Positions 17,650-25,859 of a stretch of DNA of 32,728 bases are shown one piece after another. The stretch spans positions 1 through 32,728 of the forward strand of contig JAFGQZ010000084.1 of the NCBI GenBank assembly GCA_016935435.1, read 5' to 3'. This DNA comes from Bacteroidales bacterium (GTDB lineage: Bacteria > Bacteroidota > Bacteroidia > Bacteroidales > UBA10428). Both the position numbers and the translations under genes were made by a program. The notes below the pieces were generated by a model. It searched no databases, was not told where the DNA came from, and worked only from the letters and a program-made list of their open reading frames with translations. Numbering within the stretch: the stretch's first letter is position 1; each line of letters begins with the position of its first letter.

Positions 17650-18864
17650 TTAGTTAAAAGTGTTTTCTGTAATTACTGCCACTGCCCCTAGTACCCCGGC
17701 ATCCACATCGAACTGCGAAACAGTTATCTCTACATCTTCGCGCAGCTTAGGGATACAATGCAGGTATAGCGACTGTTTAATGGGCGTTATCAAATACTCC
17801 CCCGCTTTCGACAACCTCCCGCCCAGTATAACCAATTCGGGGTTTAATACCGAAATAAGCGTTGCAATGCCTTTGCCTAAATGGTGGGCCATACTCGATA
17901 TAAGGCTTATCGAAAACATATCGCCACGGTTAATGGCTTCAATAATGGTTTCGAGCTTAATGTTCGAAAGATCGTTACCTGCCATTCCTGTCAATATCGA
18001 CTGGTTTCCGGCACTTAGCCCTTCCTGTATTCTTTTCGACAGGGCCATGCCCGATGCAATGGTTTCGAGACAGCCGTGTTTGCCACAATGGCATAATATG
18101 CCTTCGTCCTGTATAGTGGTATGGCTGAACTCACCGGCAAACCCCGATGTGCCACGGTACAGTTTGCCATCGAGTATCATACCAAGTCCAACGCCCCAAT
18201 CGATAAGCAATACCAGTACATTATGCCTGCCTTGTGCTGCTCCGAACCTAAGTTCGGCCAATGCCCGGGCACGTGCATCGTTTTCGAGGTGTACCTTAAA
18301 CTGCAACCGTTCTTCGAAAGCCTTTCCAACAGGGGTTTCAAAATTCAAATAGGTGTAGTTTATCCCTTTTTCTGAGTTAATCAGGCCTGGCATATTTATG
18401 CCGACACCAATAATTTTATCGGCCGGAAGTTTTGAGCCCGAAATTACCTTGTTAATATATCCCGCAACTTCATCGATATATGTTTCGCGGTTCTCAAGTT
18501 TAATATCAAATTGTTGGATACCGGTAATATTTTCGTTCCTGTGGTTGTATATACCAACCCTTGCTGCATACCGGTTAATATCAACACCAACAGTAAAAAA
18601 CGAATTGGCAGCCAGTCCGTACATACTGGGCCTGCGCCCACCACTTGAATCGCCAAGCCCTTTTTCGGTAACAAGCCCCTCTGTTATAAGCTCGTTTAAA
18701 ACGGCCTGAACAGTTGGAATGCTGATATGCAGCTTCTGTGCCAAATAGGCATTGGTCTGGTCTCCCCTTCTGTACAGATAGGTTATAATCCGCTTCTTCT
18801 GAACATACTTTCTGTGCTCTTTGCCCGATACTTGTGCTGATATTTCAGAGATCCAACTTCTCAT
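17650..18864 (-). CDS. ROK-family transcriptional repressor (NagC/Mlc-like)
   Basis: This is a 404-residue protein. The N-terminal winged helix-turn-helix (about 20-70) has RIITYLYRRGDQTNAYLAQ, a recognition helix around SIPTVQAVLNELI, and the wing GLVTEKG. A ROK domain follows: GVDINRYAARVGIY, VGINMPGLI, LENDARARALAEL and DWGVGLGMILDG. The full zinc site is present, with H248 in GEFSHTT and C258, C260 and C265 in CHCGKHGCLE. NagC and Mlc proteins of this type release DNA when they sense a sugar or sugar phosphate. It lies just upstream of susC on the same strand and divergent from the GH20 gene, with only 156 bp between them. Control of both units is the natural reading. The inducer (GlcNAc, GlcNAc-6-P or an oligomer) cannot be told from sequence. 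Confidence 0.9.
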   Translation of the reverse strand: MRSWISEISAQVSGKEHRKYVQKKRIITYLYRRGDQTNAYLAQKLHISIPTVQAVLNELITEGLVTEKGLGDSSGGRRPSMYGLAANSFFTVGVDINRYAARVGIYNHRNENITGIQQFDIKLENRETYIDEVAGYINKVISGSKLPADKIIGVGINMPGLINSEKGINYTYLNFETPVGKAFEERLQFKVHLENDARARALAELRFGAAQGRHNVLVLLIDWGVGLGMILDGKLYRGTSGFAGEFSHTTIQDEGILCHCGKHGCLETIASGMALSKRIQEGLSAGNQSILTGMAGNDLSNIKLETIIEAINRGDMFSISLISSMAHHLGKGIATLISVLNPELVILGGRLSKAGEYLITPIKQSLYLHCIPKLREDVEITVSQFDVDAGVLGAVAVITENTFN

Positions 18865-18884
18865 TTATTTTGAAATTACGAAAG

Positions 18885-18916
18885 CAAGATTATAAATTTA
18901 TTTTTTATTAAACAAA
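18885..18916 (-). promoter_or_regulatory. Candidate promoter for ROK repressor-susCD
   Basis: On the - strand, TTTG (18916-18913) and TAATCTTG (18892-18885) are separated by 20 nt. This fits the Bacteroidota pattern TTTG-N17-23-TAnnTTTG with one mismatch. Transcription would start only a few bases before the regulator ATG (18864). The -33 element lies inside a small ACAAA/TTTGT palindrome (18912-18925). Confidence 0.4.
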
Positions 18917-18925
18917 TTCTTTTGT
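18912..18925. promoter_or_regulatory. Possible ROK operator palindrome
   Basis: ACAAA (18912-18916) and TTTGT (18921-18925) form a short palindrome around TTCT in the divergent spacer between the ROK repressor and GH20 genes, overlapping the proposed -33 of the repressor promoter. ROK repressors bind AT-rich inverted repeats, so it is a reasonable operator candidate. It is short and could be chance. Confidence 0.3.
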
Positions 18926-18968
18926 AAATTTTTTAAAAAGAAATTATGGGTAATTAAATTTATATGTT

Positions 18969-18976
18969 TATTTTTG
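18969..18976 (+). promoter_or_regulatory. Candidate -7 promoter element for the GH20 gene
   Basis: TATTTTTG is an exact match to TAnnTTTG, 44 nt before the GH20 start codon, giving a plausible leader of about 35-40 nt. No clear TTG/TTTG stands at the usual distance upstream. It may be a regulated promoter with a weak -33 element. Confidence 0.4.
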
Positions 18977-19020
18977 GTTCGTTCTCTCTTATTAATTGTT
19001 TTCATCATTCATAATATAAT

Positions 19021-21621
19021 ATGAGCAATATGAATTTTAAAGTTTCTTTGATTGTGCTAATTATATTTAGCTTGTTTAACCGTTGTTCTACAAAGAAAAT
19101 GGACATAAACCCAACCGACATTTCCGTAAAATGGGAAGTAGTGAGCAATACCTTTAGCAATAAAGCACAGGCACTTGCTGCATTTACCATTTATAACAAC
19201 AGTAAAATAACACTCAGCCCCGATAACTGGGAACTGTTCTTCAGCCAGGGCCCACGAAATATTGTCAGCGATACCCTTCTGGAGCTTTGTTCGATGAGAA
19301 ACATTTCGGGCGACTATTATGCCCTGTTGCCAAAACAAAACTTTAAGCTGGCCCCGGGCGATTCTGTTCGCATTGAATATATAGCCGAATCGTGGTACAT
19401 TAAAGAATCTGATGCCCCGGCGGGACTTTACTTCGTTATTAAAACCAATACTAATGCCGAACAGATAATTGCTGTTGAAAACTACCAGATTTTGCCTTTC
19501 TCAAAACCCGAACAAATGAAGCGGTTTAAATACGACCAGGAGCCCCTTGCCACCCCCGAATGGCAATATACCGAAAATTCAAGGCTGAACCGGCTTAGTG
19601 AGGACAAACTGCTGCCGATAATACCGCAACCTGCTTATATGAAAACATCTGGCGACTCTTTGGTTATCGACAAACGGTTTTATGTTTTATGTAAACCTGA
19701 ACTAAAAAACGAAGCGGAATTCCTGAGCAAAAGACTGAACAAACTAACCGGAACGGAAATTGCCCTGTCGGAAACTTCAATTGCAGGGAAACCTGCCTTT
19801 GAACTGCTATTGTCGGAAGCCGAAAAATTCAACCATAACAATGAGGCCTATACCCTTATAGTATCGGGTAAAGGTGTAACAATAGAGGCTTGCGGCACAG
19901 CCGGTATTTATTATGGAGTTCAAAGCCTGCTAATGCTGTTCCCGAAGGAAGCGTACGCAATACCCATGGAGTCGTTAAAAATCCCTCAGCTTATTGTTAA
20001 CGACATGCCCCGTTATGCTTACCGGGGCATGCATATCGACGTTTGCCGCAATTTTCAGACGAAAGACGAAATTCTTCGTGTTATTGATGTATTGGCCATG
20101 TACAAGCTCAACACCCTGCATTTTTACATAACCGAAGACGAAGGCTGGAGAATTGAAATAAAAAGCTTGCCCGAGCTTACTTCTTTTGGCTCAAAACGGG
20201 GCCATACCACCACCGAAACCGACATGCTCCGGCCTGCATATGGCTCAGGTCCATTTAGCGACCCGGCAATTTCGACCGGAACGGGATATTATACCCAGGA
20301 CGACTTTAAGGAAATTATTGCGTATGCCCACAACAACCATATTCGGGTAATACCAAGTATTAATTTCCCCGGTCATGCCCGTGCTGCCATTAAATCGATG
20401 GAGGTAAGGTACAACAGGCTAATGAAAGAAGGCAAAACAGAAGAAGCCACTAAGTTTAGGCTGATAGATCCTGAAGACAAGTCGGTTTACCGCTCGATTC
20501 AGGGATATACCGATAATGTTGTAGATGTTTCTTTGGAATCGACTTACCGTTTTTTTGAAACAGTGGTGGATGAAGTGATAGAAATGTATGCTTCGGCAGG
20601 CGTACCGCTCGATATGATACACACAGGTGGCGATGAGGTACCAGAAGGGGTTTGGGCAAAATCGCCCTCGTGCCTGGAACTTATGGAAAAGCTGGGCAAT
20701 ATAAGCGAAGCCAAAAACCTGCAGCAGTATTTTGCCACAAGAACAAACGCCCTGCTTGCTGAACGAAACCTAAAAACCGGCGGCTGGGAGGAAATAGCCC
20801 TTACCAAGCTGCCCGATGGAAAATATGTTGTAAACCCCGAATTGGCCAATGGCAACATTATTCCGTATGTATGGAACAACCTCGATGGATCGGTGGATTT
20901 ATCAAATCGCATGGCCAATGCTGGTTACCCGCTAGTGTTTTGTGGGGTAACTAATATATATTTCGACATGGCCTATAACAACGACCCCAAAGAACCTGGT
21001 TTATATTGGGGAGGCTTTATTGATGAGCGAAAGCCCTGGGAATTGGCCCCGGAAAACTTGTTCATTACTACATTCAAAAATTCTATGGGTGTGCCAATTG
21101 ATGCAAAAACAGAATTTGCCAAAATGGAAAAGCTAAAACCAGATGCTGCAAAAAACATTATAGGCCTCCAGGCGCAAATGTGGGCTGAAACCATTCACGG
21201 CCCCCACATGTTGGAGCATTTGCTGCTGCCAAAACTTATTAGTTTTGCCGAAAGGGCCTGGGCACCGGTTCCCGCGTGGCAGAACATAACAGATGAAAAA
21301 AAGCGCAAAATTACGGTTGACCGCGAATGGAACCTGTTTATCAATTCGGTTACGGCTAAGGAACTTTACAAACTGAGTTTCTTCAATGGCGGATATAGCT
21401 TCAGGGTACCGCCTCCGGGGGCTATTATTGAAGATGGCCTTTTAAAAGCCAATTCGCAATACCCGGGCGCTAAAATTTACTATACTACCGATGGCAGCAT
21501 GCCTAATGAAAACAGCCTTTTATATTCGGCCCCAGTTGAAGCCAAAGGCACAATAATACTTGCTGCTGTTGCCCCTGGCGGCCGCATGAGCCGAACAGTC
21601 TCAATAACCAGCCCTCGTTAA
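19021..21621 (+). CDS. GH20 beta-N-acetylhexosaminidase (chitobiase-like)
   Basis: This is an 866-residue secreted exo-glycosidase that removes terminal GlcNAc (or GalNAc). After a hydrophobic N-terminus (to about residue 20) comes Cys22; the preceding Arg makes it a poor lipobox, so lipidation is uncertain. Domains: a chitobiase-type N-terminal sandwich (about 33-165), a GH20 alpha/beta domain (about 195-325) and the catalytic barrel (about 330-750). The barrel has R335 in YRGMHIDVCRNF, DEGWRIEI, FPGHARAA with H451, the catalytic pair D538-E539 in HTGGDEVPEGVW, and QAQMWAE. A C-terminal Fn3-like chitobiase domain (about 795-866, IYYTTDGSMPN) closes it. The D-E pair fits substrate-assisted catalysis through the N-acetyl group. 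It is divergent from the ROK repressor and followed by a terminator, so it is a single-gene unit. A chitobiase role is likely; other GlcNAc glycans are possible. Confidence 0.93.
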   Translation: MSNMNFKVSLIVLIIFSLFNRCSTKKMDINPTDISVKWEVVSNTFSNKAQALAAFTIYNNSKITLSPDNWELFFSQGPRNIVSDTLLELCSMRNISGDYYALLPKQNFKLAPGDSVRIEYIAESWYIKESDAPAGLYFVIKTNTNAEQIIAVENYQILPFSKPEQMKRFKYDQEPLATPEWQYTENSRLNRLSEDKLLPIIPQPAYMKTSGDSLVIDKRFYVLCKPELKNEAEFLSKRLNKLTGTEIALSETSIAGKPAFELLLSEAEKFNHNNEAYTLIVSGKGVTIEACGTAGIYYGVQSLLMLFPKEAYAIPMESLKIPQLIVNDMPRYAYRGMHIDVCRNFQTKDEILRVIDVLAMYKLNTLHFYITEDEGWRIEIKSLPELTSFGSKRGHTTTETDMLRPAYGSGPFSDPAISTGTGYYTQDDFKEIIAYAHNNHIRVIPSINFPGHARAAIKSMEVRYNRLMKEGKTEEATKFRLIDPEDKSVYRSIQGYTDNVVDVSLESTYRFFETVVDEVIEMYASAGVPLDMIHTGGDEVPEGVWAKSPSCLELMEKLGNISEAKNLQQYFATRTNALLAERNLKTGGWEEIALTKLPDGKYVVNPELANGNIIPYVWNNLDGSVDLSNRMANAGYPLVFCGVTNIYFDMAYNNDPKEPGLYWGGFIDERKPWELAPENLFITTFKNSMGVPIDAKTEFAKMEKLKPDAAKNIIGLQAQMWAETIHGPHMLEHLLLPKLISFAERAWAPVPAWQNITDEKKRKITVDREWNLFINSVTAKELYKLSFFNGGYSFRVPPPGAIIEDGLLKANSQYPGAKIYYTTDGSMPNENSLLYSAPVEAKGTIILAAVAPGGRMSRTVSITSPR

Positions 21622-21649
21622 AATCATAAATTTTATCCAGTTCTACAAT

Positions 21650-21683
21650 AAAAAGCCTGCCGCTAAAAGAGCAGGCTTTTTTT
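21650..21683 (+). terminator. Intrinsic terminator after the GH20 gene
   Basis: AGCCTGC (21654-21660) and GCAGGCT (21671-21677) form a perfect 7-bp stem around a 10-nt loop, preceded by A-rich sequence and followed by a run of T. It starts 28 bp after the GH20 stop. The A-rich flank lets it also work in part on the other strand. Confidence 0.88.
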
Positions 21684-21802
21684 ATATTATCTAAAACGAT
21701 GGGGTACTGCTCATCACATGTCTGATGCCGGGGGTTATGTTTTTATCTTGCTGTTAATATATCTTCGTTTTTCATTTTTAATCCTAAATTTGTTTTAAGT
21801 CT

Positions 21803-21836
21803 TTTGCAACCGATGAACAATGTCATTGTATAATTG
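21803..21836 (+). promoter_or_regulatory. Candidate promoter for prolyl oligopeptidase operon
   Basis: TTTG (21803-21806), a 22-nt spacer, then TATAATTG (21829-21836) matches the Bacteroidota promoter with one mismatch in the -7 element. The start of transcription would be near 21843, giving a leader of about 37 nt before the ATG at 21880. Confidence 0.4.
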
Positions 21837-21879
21837 AACCAATGGTGCTTTCTTGCAGCATTAAAAAAAATAAACAGCC

Positions 21880-24027
21880 ATGAAAACAAAATACGTAAAC
21901 ACCTTAATTGCATTTTCCTGTATGTTAACAGCCTGTAACCAGTTACAAAAATTCGAACCTATAGCTATAGATTATCCCGAAACAGATAAAGACACAGTTA
22001 CCGACAATTTTTTCGGGGTTAATGTTGCCGACCCTTACCGATGGCTCGAAGACGACAACTCCGAAAAGACCCTCGAATGGGTCAAAGCCCAAAATGAAGT
22101 AACTTTTGGCTACCTTAAGCAAATCCCCTTCCGCGAAACTATAAGGGCCCGGCTCGACACCATTGCCAATTTCCAAAGGTACCAAGTCCCTTTTAAGAAA
22201 AATAACAAAATATATTATTTCAAAAATACCGGGCTCCAAAACCAGTCTGTACTATATGAAACCGAATCGATATCTGAAGAAGGCAAGGTTTTTCTCGATC
22301 CAAATACCTTTTCTGCCGACGGCACCACTTCAATAGGTTCACTGGCTTTTTCCGAAGATGGTGATTACCTGGCTTATACGATATCGGAAGGCGGATCAGA
22401 CTGGCAGAAAATCGTGGTTATGGAAACTGCTGATAAAAAACCCTTAAACGACACCATTAACGATGTTAAGTTCACTTCAATAGCATGGGACAAAAACATG
22501 GGTTTTTATTACTCGCGGTACGAAAAGCCCGGCGAAGGAACAGTATTGTCGGGCATAACCCGCCACCACAAAGTGTATTACCACAAACTTGGCACGCCCC
22601 AATCGGACGATTATATAGTGTTTGGCGAAGGCCCCATCAAACGCCGGTATATTGGCGCCCAAATATTTAAAAACAGCAATTTTATTTTTATCAATGCCGC
22701 TGAAGGCACCAGCGGGAACGAACTGTATTATGCCGACAAGAACTCTGCAAAACCTGTTTTCAAACCCATTGTTACCGGGTTTGAGAACGACCATACAGTG
22801 CTTTTTGCCCGTGATAAGGAAATTTACCTTTTCACAAACCTGAATGCACCAAACAAGCGCATTGTTAAAGTGATGCTCGACAACCCCGCGCCCGGCAATT
22901 GGATTGATATTGTCCCTGAGCGCCCCGAAACCATGGAATCGGCAAACATTACCGGCGGGAATATTTTTGCCCATTACCTGAAAGATGCCTGTAGCATGGT
23001 AGAACAATACAATTTGTCGGGCCAGAAAATACGGCAGGTAGAACTTCCCGGAATTGGCAGTGTTTCGGGCTTCGATGGGGAAGAAAACGACATCGTAACT
23101 TTTTTCGGGTTTGAATCGTTTACCGTTCCATTTACAACTTATGCTTTTGAATTAGAAAGCGGAAAAACCACCCTGGTACACGAGCCGAAGCTGGTTGCCG
23201 ATATTAACGGCTTCGAAACCCGCCAGGTTTTCTATTCCAGTAAAGATGGCACAAAAGTGCCTATGTTTATTATAATGCGAAAGGGCACAAAGCTTAACGG
23301 CAAAAACCCGGTTTTACTATATGGGTATGGCGGGTTTAATATCAGCCTGTCGCCCTATTTTTCGACACGCTGGCTGGCATGGCTCGATATGGGTGGTATT
23401 TTTGCGTTGGCAAACATAAGGGGCGGCGGCGAATATGGCGAAGCCTGGCACGAAGCTGGCACAAAACTAAAAAAGCAGAATGTTTTTGACGATTTTATAG
23501 CAGCTGCCGAATACCTTACTGCAAATAAATACACCTCGCCGGAAAAACTTGCAATCATGGGGGGGTCTAATGGCGGTTTACTGGTTGGGGCGGTTATGGC
23601 CCAACGCCCTGAACTATTCAGGGTTGCCCTGCCGGCTGTTGGTGTTTTGGATATGCTGCGCTTTCATAAATTTACAGCCGGGGCAGGCTGGATAACCGAC
23701 TATGGTTGTGCCGACAGCAGCAAAACCATGTTTGGGTACCTGTATGCCTATTCGCCGGTACACAACCTGAAACCAGGTACCAGTTACCCCGCAACCCTGG
23801 TAACTACTGCCGACCACGACGACAGGGTCGTTCCTGCACACTCCTTTAAATTTGCCGCCACACTGCAGGCAAACCAGGCCGGAGAATTGCCGGTGCTTAT
23901 CCGCATCGACACAAAAGCCGGCCATGGAGCAGGAAAATCGACTACAATGTTTCTCGACGAACTGGCCGACATTTATAGTTTTGCTTTTTACAATATGAAC
24001 CAACAACCAGCATATTTTACTAAATAA
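21880..24027 (+). CDS. Prolyl oligopeptidase (S9A), lipoprotein
   Basis: This is a 715-residue serine peptidase that cleaves short peptides after proline. The N-terminus has a lipobox (LTAC, Cys19), so the protein is probably anchored in the periplasm or on the outer membrane. The start of the mature enzyme, DPYRWLEDDNSEKTLEWV, is typical of the family and is followed by a beta-propeller (about 90-445). The alpha/beta-hydrolase domain has LLYGYGGFNISL, ANIRGGGEYGEAWH and the nucleophile S563 in GGSNGGLL. The triad is completed by D648 in ADHDDRVVPAHSFKF and H682 in KAGHGAGKS. All triad residues are present and length is normal. It starts a + strand group with two acyl-CoA synthetase genes; the first follows its stop by 12 bp. 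No functional link with those is obvious. Confidence 0.95.
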   Translation: MKTKYVNTLIAFSCMLTACNQLQKFEPIAIDYPETDKDTVTDNFFGVNVADPYRWLEDDNSEKTLEWVKAQNEVTFGYLKQIPFRETIRARLDTIANFQRYQVPFKKNNKIYYFKNTGLQNQSVLYETESISEEGKVFLDPNTFSADGTTSIGSLAFSEDGDYLAYTISEGGSDWQKIVVMETADKKPLNDTINDVKFTSIAWDKNMGFYYSRYEKPGEGTVLSGITRHHKVYYHKLGTPQSDDYIVFGEGPIKRRYIGAQIFKNSNFIFINAAEGTSGNELYYADKNSAKPVFKPIVTGFENDHTVLFARDKEIYLFTNLNAPNKRIVKVMLDNPAPGNWIDIVPERPETMESANITGGNIFAHYLKDACSMVEQYNLSGQKIRQVELPGIGSVSGFDGEENDIVTFFGFESFTVPFTTYAFELESGKTTLVHEPKLVADINGFETRQVFYSSKDGTKVPMFIIMRKGTKLNGKNPVLLYGYGGFNISLSPYFSTRWLAWLDMGGIFALANIRGGGEYGEAWHEAGTKLKKQNVFDDFIAAAEYLTANKYTSPEKLAIMGGSNGGLLVGAVMAQRPELFRVALPAVGVLDMLRFHKFTAGAGWITDYGCADSSKTMFGYLYAYSPVHNLKPGTSYPATLVTTADHDDRVVPAHSFKFAATLQANQAGELPVLIRIDTKAGHGAGKSTTMFLDELADIYSFAFYNMNQQPAYFTK

Positions 24028-24039
24028 AACTATTTGGGC

Positions 24040-25824
24040 ATGGTTGCCGGTACCATTCAACGTACATTTGAAATTGCCGCTTTCTGCGCCGAAAAATACG
24101 GGGCAAAAGCGGCATTTTTCCAGCTTCGCAACCAAAAATGGACAGCAACCTCCTGTTCGGAATATTTTCAACGTGCGCATCAGCTAGCTTTAGGTTTTAT
24201 GTTGTCGGGCATACAAAAAGGCGAAAATGTTGCCACTATTTTCAGCTATAACTGTCCCAACTGGAACTTTACCGACATGGCCTTGTCTCTGTGCGGTGCT
24301 GTGCACATACCGGTTTACCCAACCATAAGCGACAGCGATTATATTTATATACTTAACCAGTCGGAAGTAAAGATTGTAATTGTAAGCGACCAAGCATTAT
24401 TTAATAAAGTTTCGGAACTTCGCGACCGCATACCCGGCCTGAAGCGTATTATATCGTCGGAGAAGCTGGCCAGTGTAGAACATCTCGATGAAGTGGCTCA
24501 ACTCGGGGCTAGTGCCGACAGTATAACTACCGAACGGCTGGAAGAGCTTAAAAGAGACATCCAACCCGATGATGTGGCCACCATAATATACACATCGGGG
24601 GCTACCGGCTTCCCAAAAGGCGCCATGCTAACCCACAACAACCTGGTTTCGAATATGCTTGCTGCCGCCGAAAAACAGCCCCTGAGCACCGGCCACCGAA
24701 TATTAAGTTTCCTGCCATTGTGCCATGTGTACGAGCGTACTGCCAATTACCAGTTTCAGGTAAAAGGCGCCGAAATATATTATTGCGGCGGACTTAAAGC
24801 CCTCATGCACAATTTTATTTCTGTAAAGCCCCACGGCACAACGGTTGTACCCAGGGTTCTCGAAAAAATCATAAAAATGGTACTCGTATCGAGCCGTAAA
24901 CGAAATTTTATAATACGCATTGCCGTAAACTGGGCAGTAAACTTCGGAATGAAACACAAACCCTATCAGAAACGCGGCCGTTTTTACATCCTGCGCTTAA
25001 AACTGGCCTATATTGCAGTTTTCCGAAGGGTAAAAGCCTCAATGGGCGGAAAACTAAAATATATTGGCTGTGGCGGGGCACCCATAAGCGACAAAATTGA
25101 ACGCTTTTTCTGGGCTGCGCGCATGCCGGTTTACCAAGGGTACGGACTAACTGAATGCTCTCCGCTGGTTTCCCTGAACCACCCGGGAAAAGGCAATTAC
25201 TGGCTCGGAAGTGTGGGGCCGCTGGTTAATCAGGTTGAAGTAAAAATTGCCGGAGATGGCGAAATTTTGGTCAAAGGGCCAAATGTAATGAAAGGTTATT
25301 TCAAACACAGCGATTTAACAGGCGAAACAATTATCGACGGTTGGCTCCATACGGGCGATACCGGCAGGTTCATCCGCAATAGTTTTTTACAAATTACCGG
25401 GCGCAAAAAACAAATGTTTAAAACTTCGTTCGGTAAATATATTGTTCCGCAGGCTATTGAAAATAAATTTTCAGGATCGCCATATATTTCTCATATTGTG
25501 GTTGTTGGCGAAGGAAAACACTGTGCAGCTGCAATTATTTCGCCAAATTTTACATTTCTTAAAGAGAATTATAGTAAGTTTCGCAAACTATCGAACAACA
25601 AAATTATTGCCGATAGTTTTTTTACCGAAACCATACAAAAAGAAGTTGATAAAGTGAACCAGCAACTTGGGAAAACCGAACAAATTAAAAAGTACCTTGT
25701 AGTGCCCGACACTTGGGGCATCGGCAGTGGAGAGCTTTCAGCTTCGTCGATCATAAAACGCAACATTATCCATAAAAAATACCGAAAGCAAATTCACAAC
25801 CTGTTTCGCGACGAATCGCTCTAA
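24040..25824 (+). CDS. Long-chain acyl-CoA synthetase-like protein, divergent copy
   Basis: This is an adenylate-forming enzyme of about 594 residues. I use the ATG at 24040; the frame extends to a TTG at 24034. It is collinear with its downstream paralog. It has the VYPTISD motif, the phosphate loop IIYTSGATGFPKG, YQGYGLTECSPL, GWLHTGDTG and a C-terminal GRKKQMFKTSFGKYI. Three positions depart from the paralog and the family: the phosphate loop reads SGATG rather than SGTTG, the hinge region has GRKK rather than DRKK, and near the end LSASSIIKR replaces LSPTLKLKR, so the presumed catalytic Lys becomes Ile. It may have altered or reduced thioester formation, or be a partner of copy 2. It sits 12 bp after the peptidase gene and 35 bp before copy 2. 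Confidence 0.88.
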   Translation: MVAGTIQRTFEIAAFCAEKYGAKAAFFQLRNQKWTATSCSEYFQRAHQLALGFMLSGIQKGENVATIFSYNCPNWNFTDMALSLCGAVHIPVYPTISDSDYIYILNQSEVKIVIVSDQALFNKVSELRDRIPGLKRIISSEKLASVEHLDEVAQLGASADSITTERLEELKRDIQPDDVATIIYTSGATGFPKGAMLTHNNLVSNMLAAAEKQPLSTGHRILSFLPLCHVYERTANYQFQVKGAEIYYCGGLKALMHNFISVKPHGTTVVPRVLEKIIKMVLVSSRKRNFIIRIAVNWAVNFGMKHKPYQKRGRFYILRLKLAYIAVFRRVKASMGGKLKYIGCGGAPISDKIERFFWAARMPVYQGYGLTECSPLVSLNHPGKGNYWLGSVGPLVNQVEVKIAGDGEILVKGPNVMKGYFKHSDLTGETIIDGWLHTGDTGRFIRNSFLQITGRKKQMFKTSFGKYIVPQAIENKFSGSPYISHIVVVGEGKHCAAAIISPNFTFLKENYSKFRKLSNNKIIADSFFTETIQKEVDKVNQQLGKTEQIKKYLVVPDTWGIGSGELSASSIIKRNIIHKKYRKQIHNLFRDESL

Positions 25825-25859
25825 GCACATTCAACAACATTCACCCAAAAGTAAAAACC

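Noticed and set aside
22477..23007. 176-codon open frame on the - strand inside the prolyl oligopeptidase gene
   Set aside because: It is antisense to the beta-propeller part of a full-length peptidase, with no family features.
24040..25824. Calling the divergent acyl-CoA synthetase copy a pseudogene
   Set aside because: The frame is uninterrupted, full length and collinear with the intact copy; altered motifs alone do not show decay.
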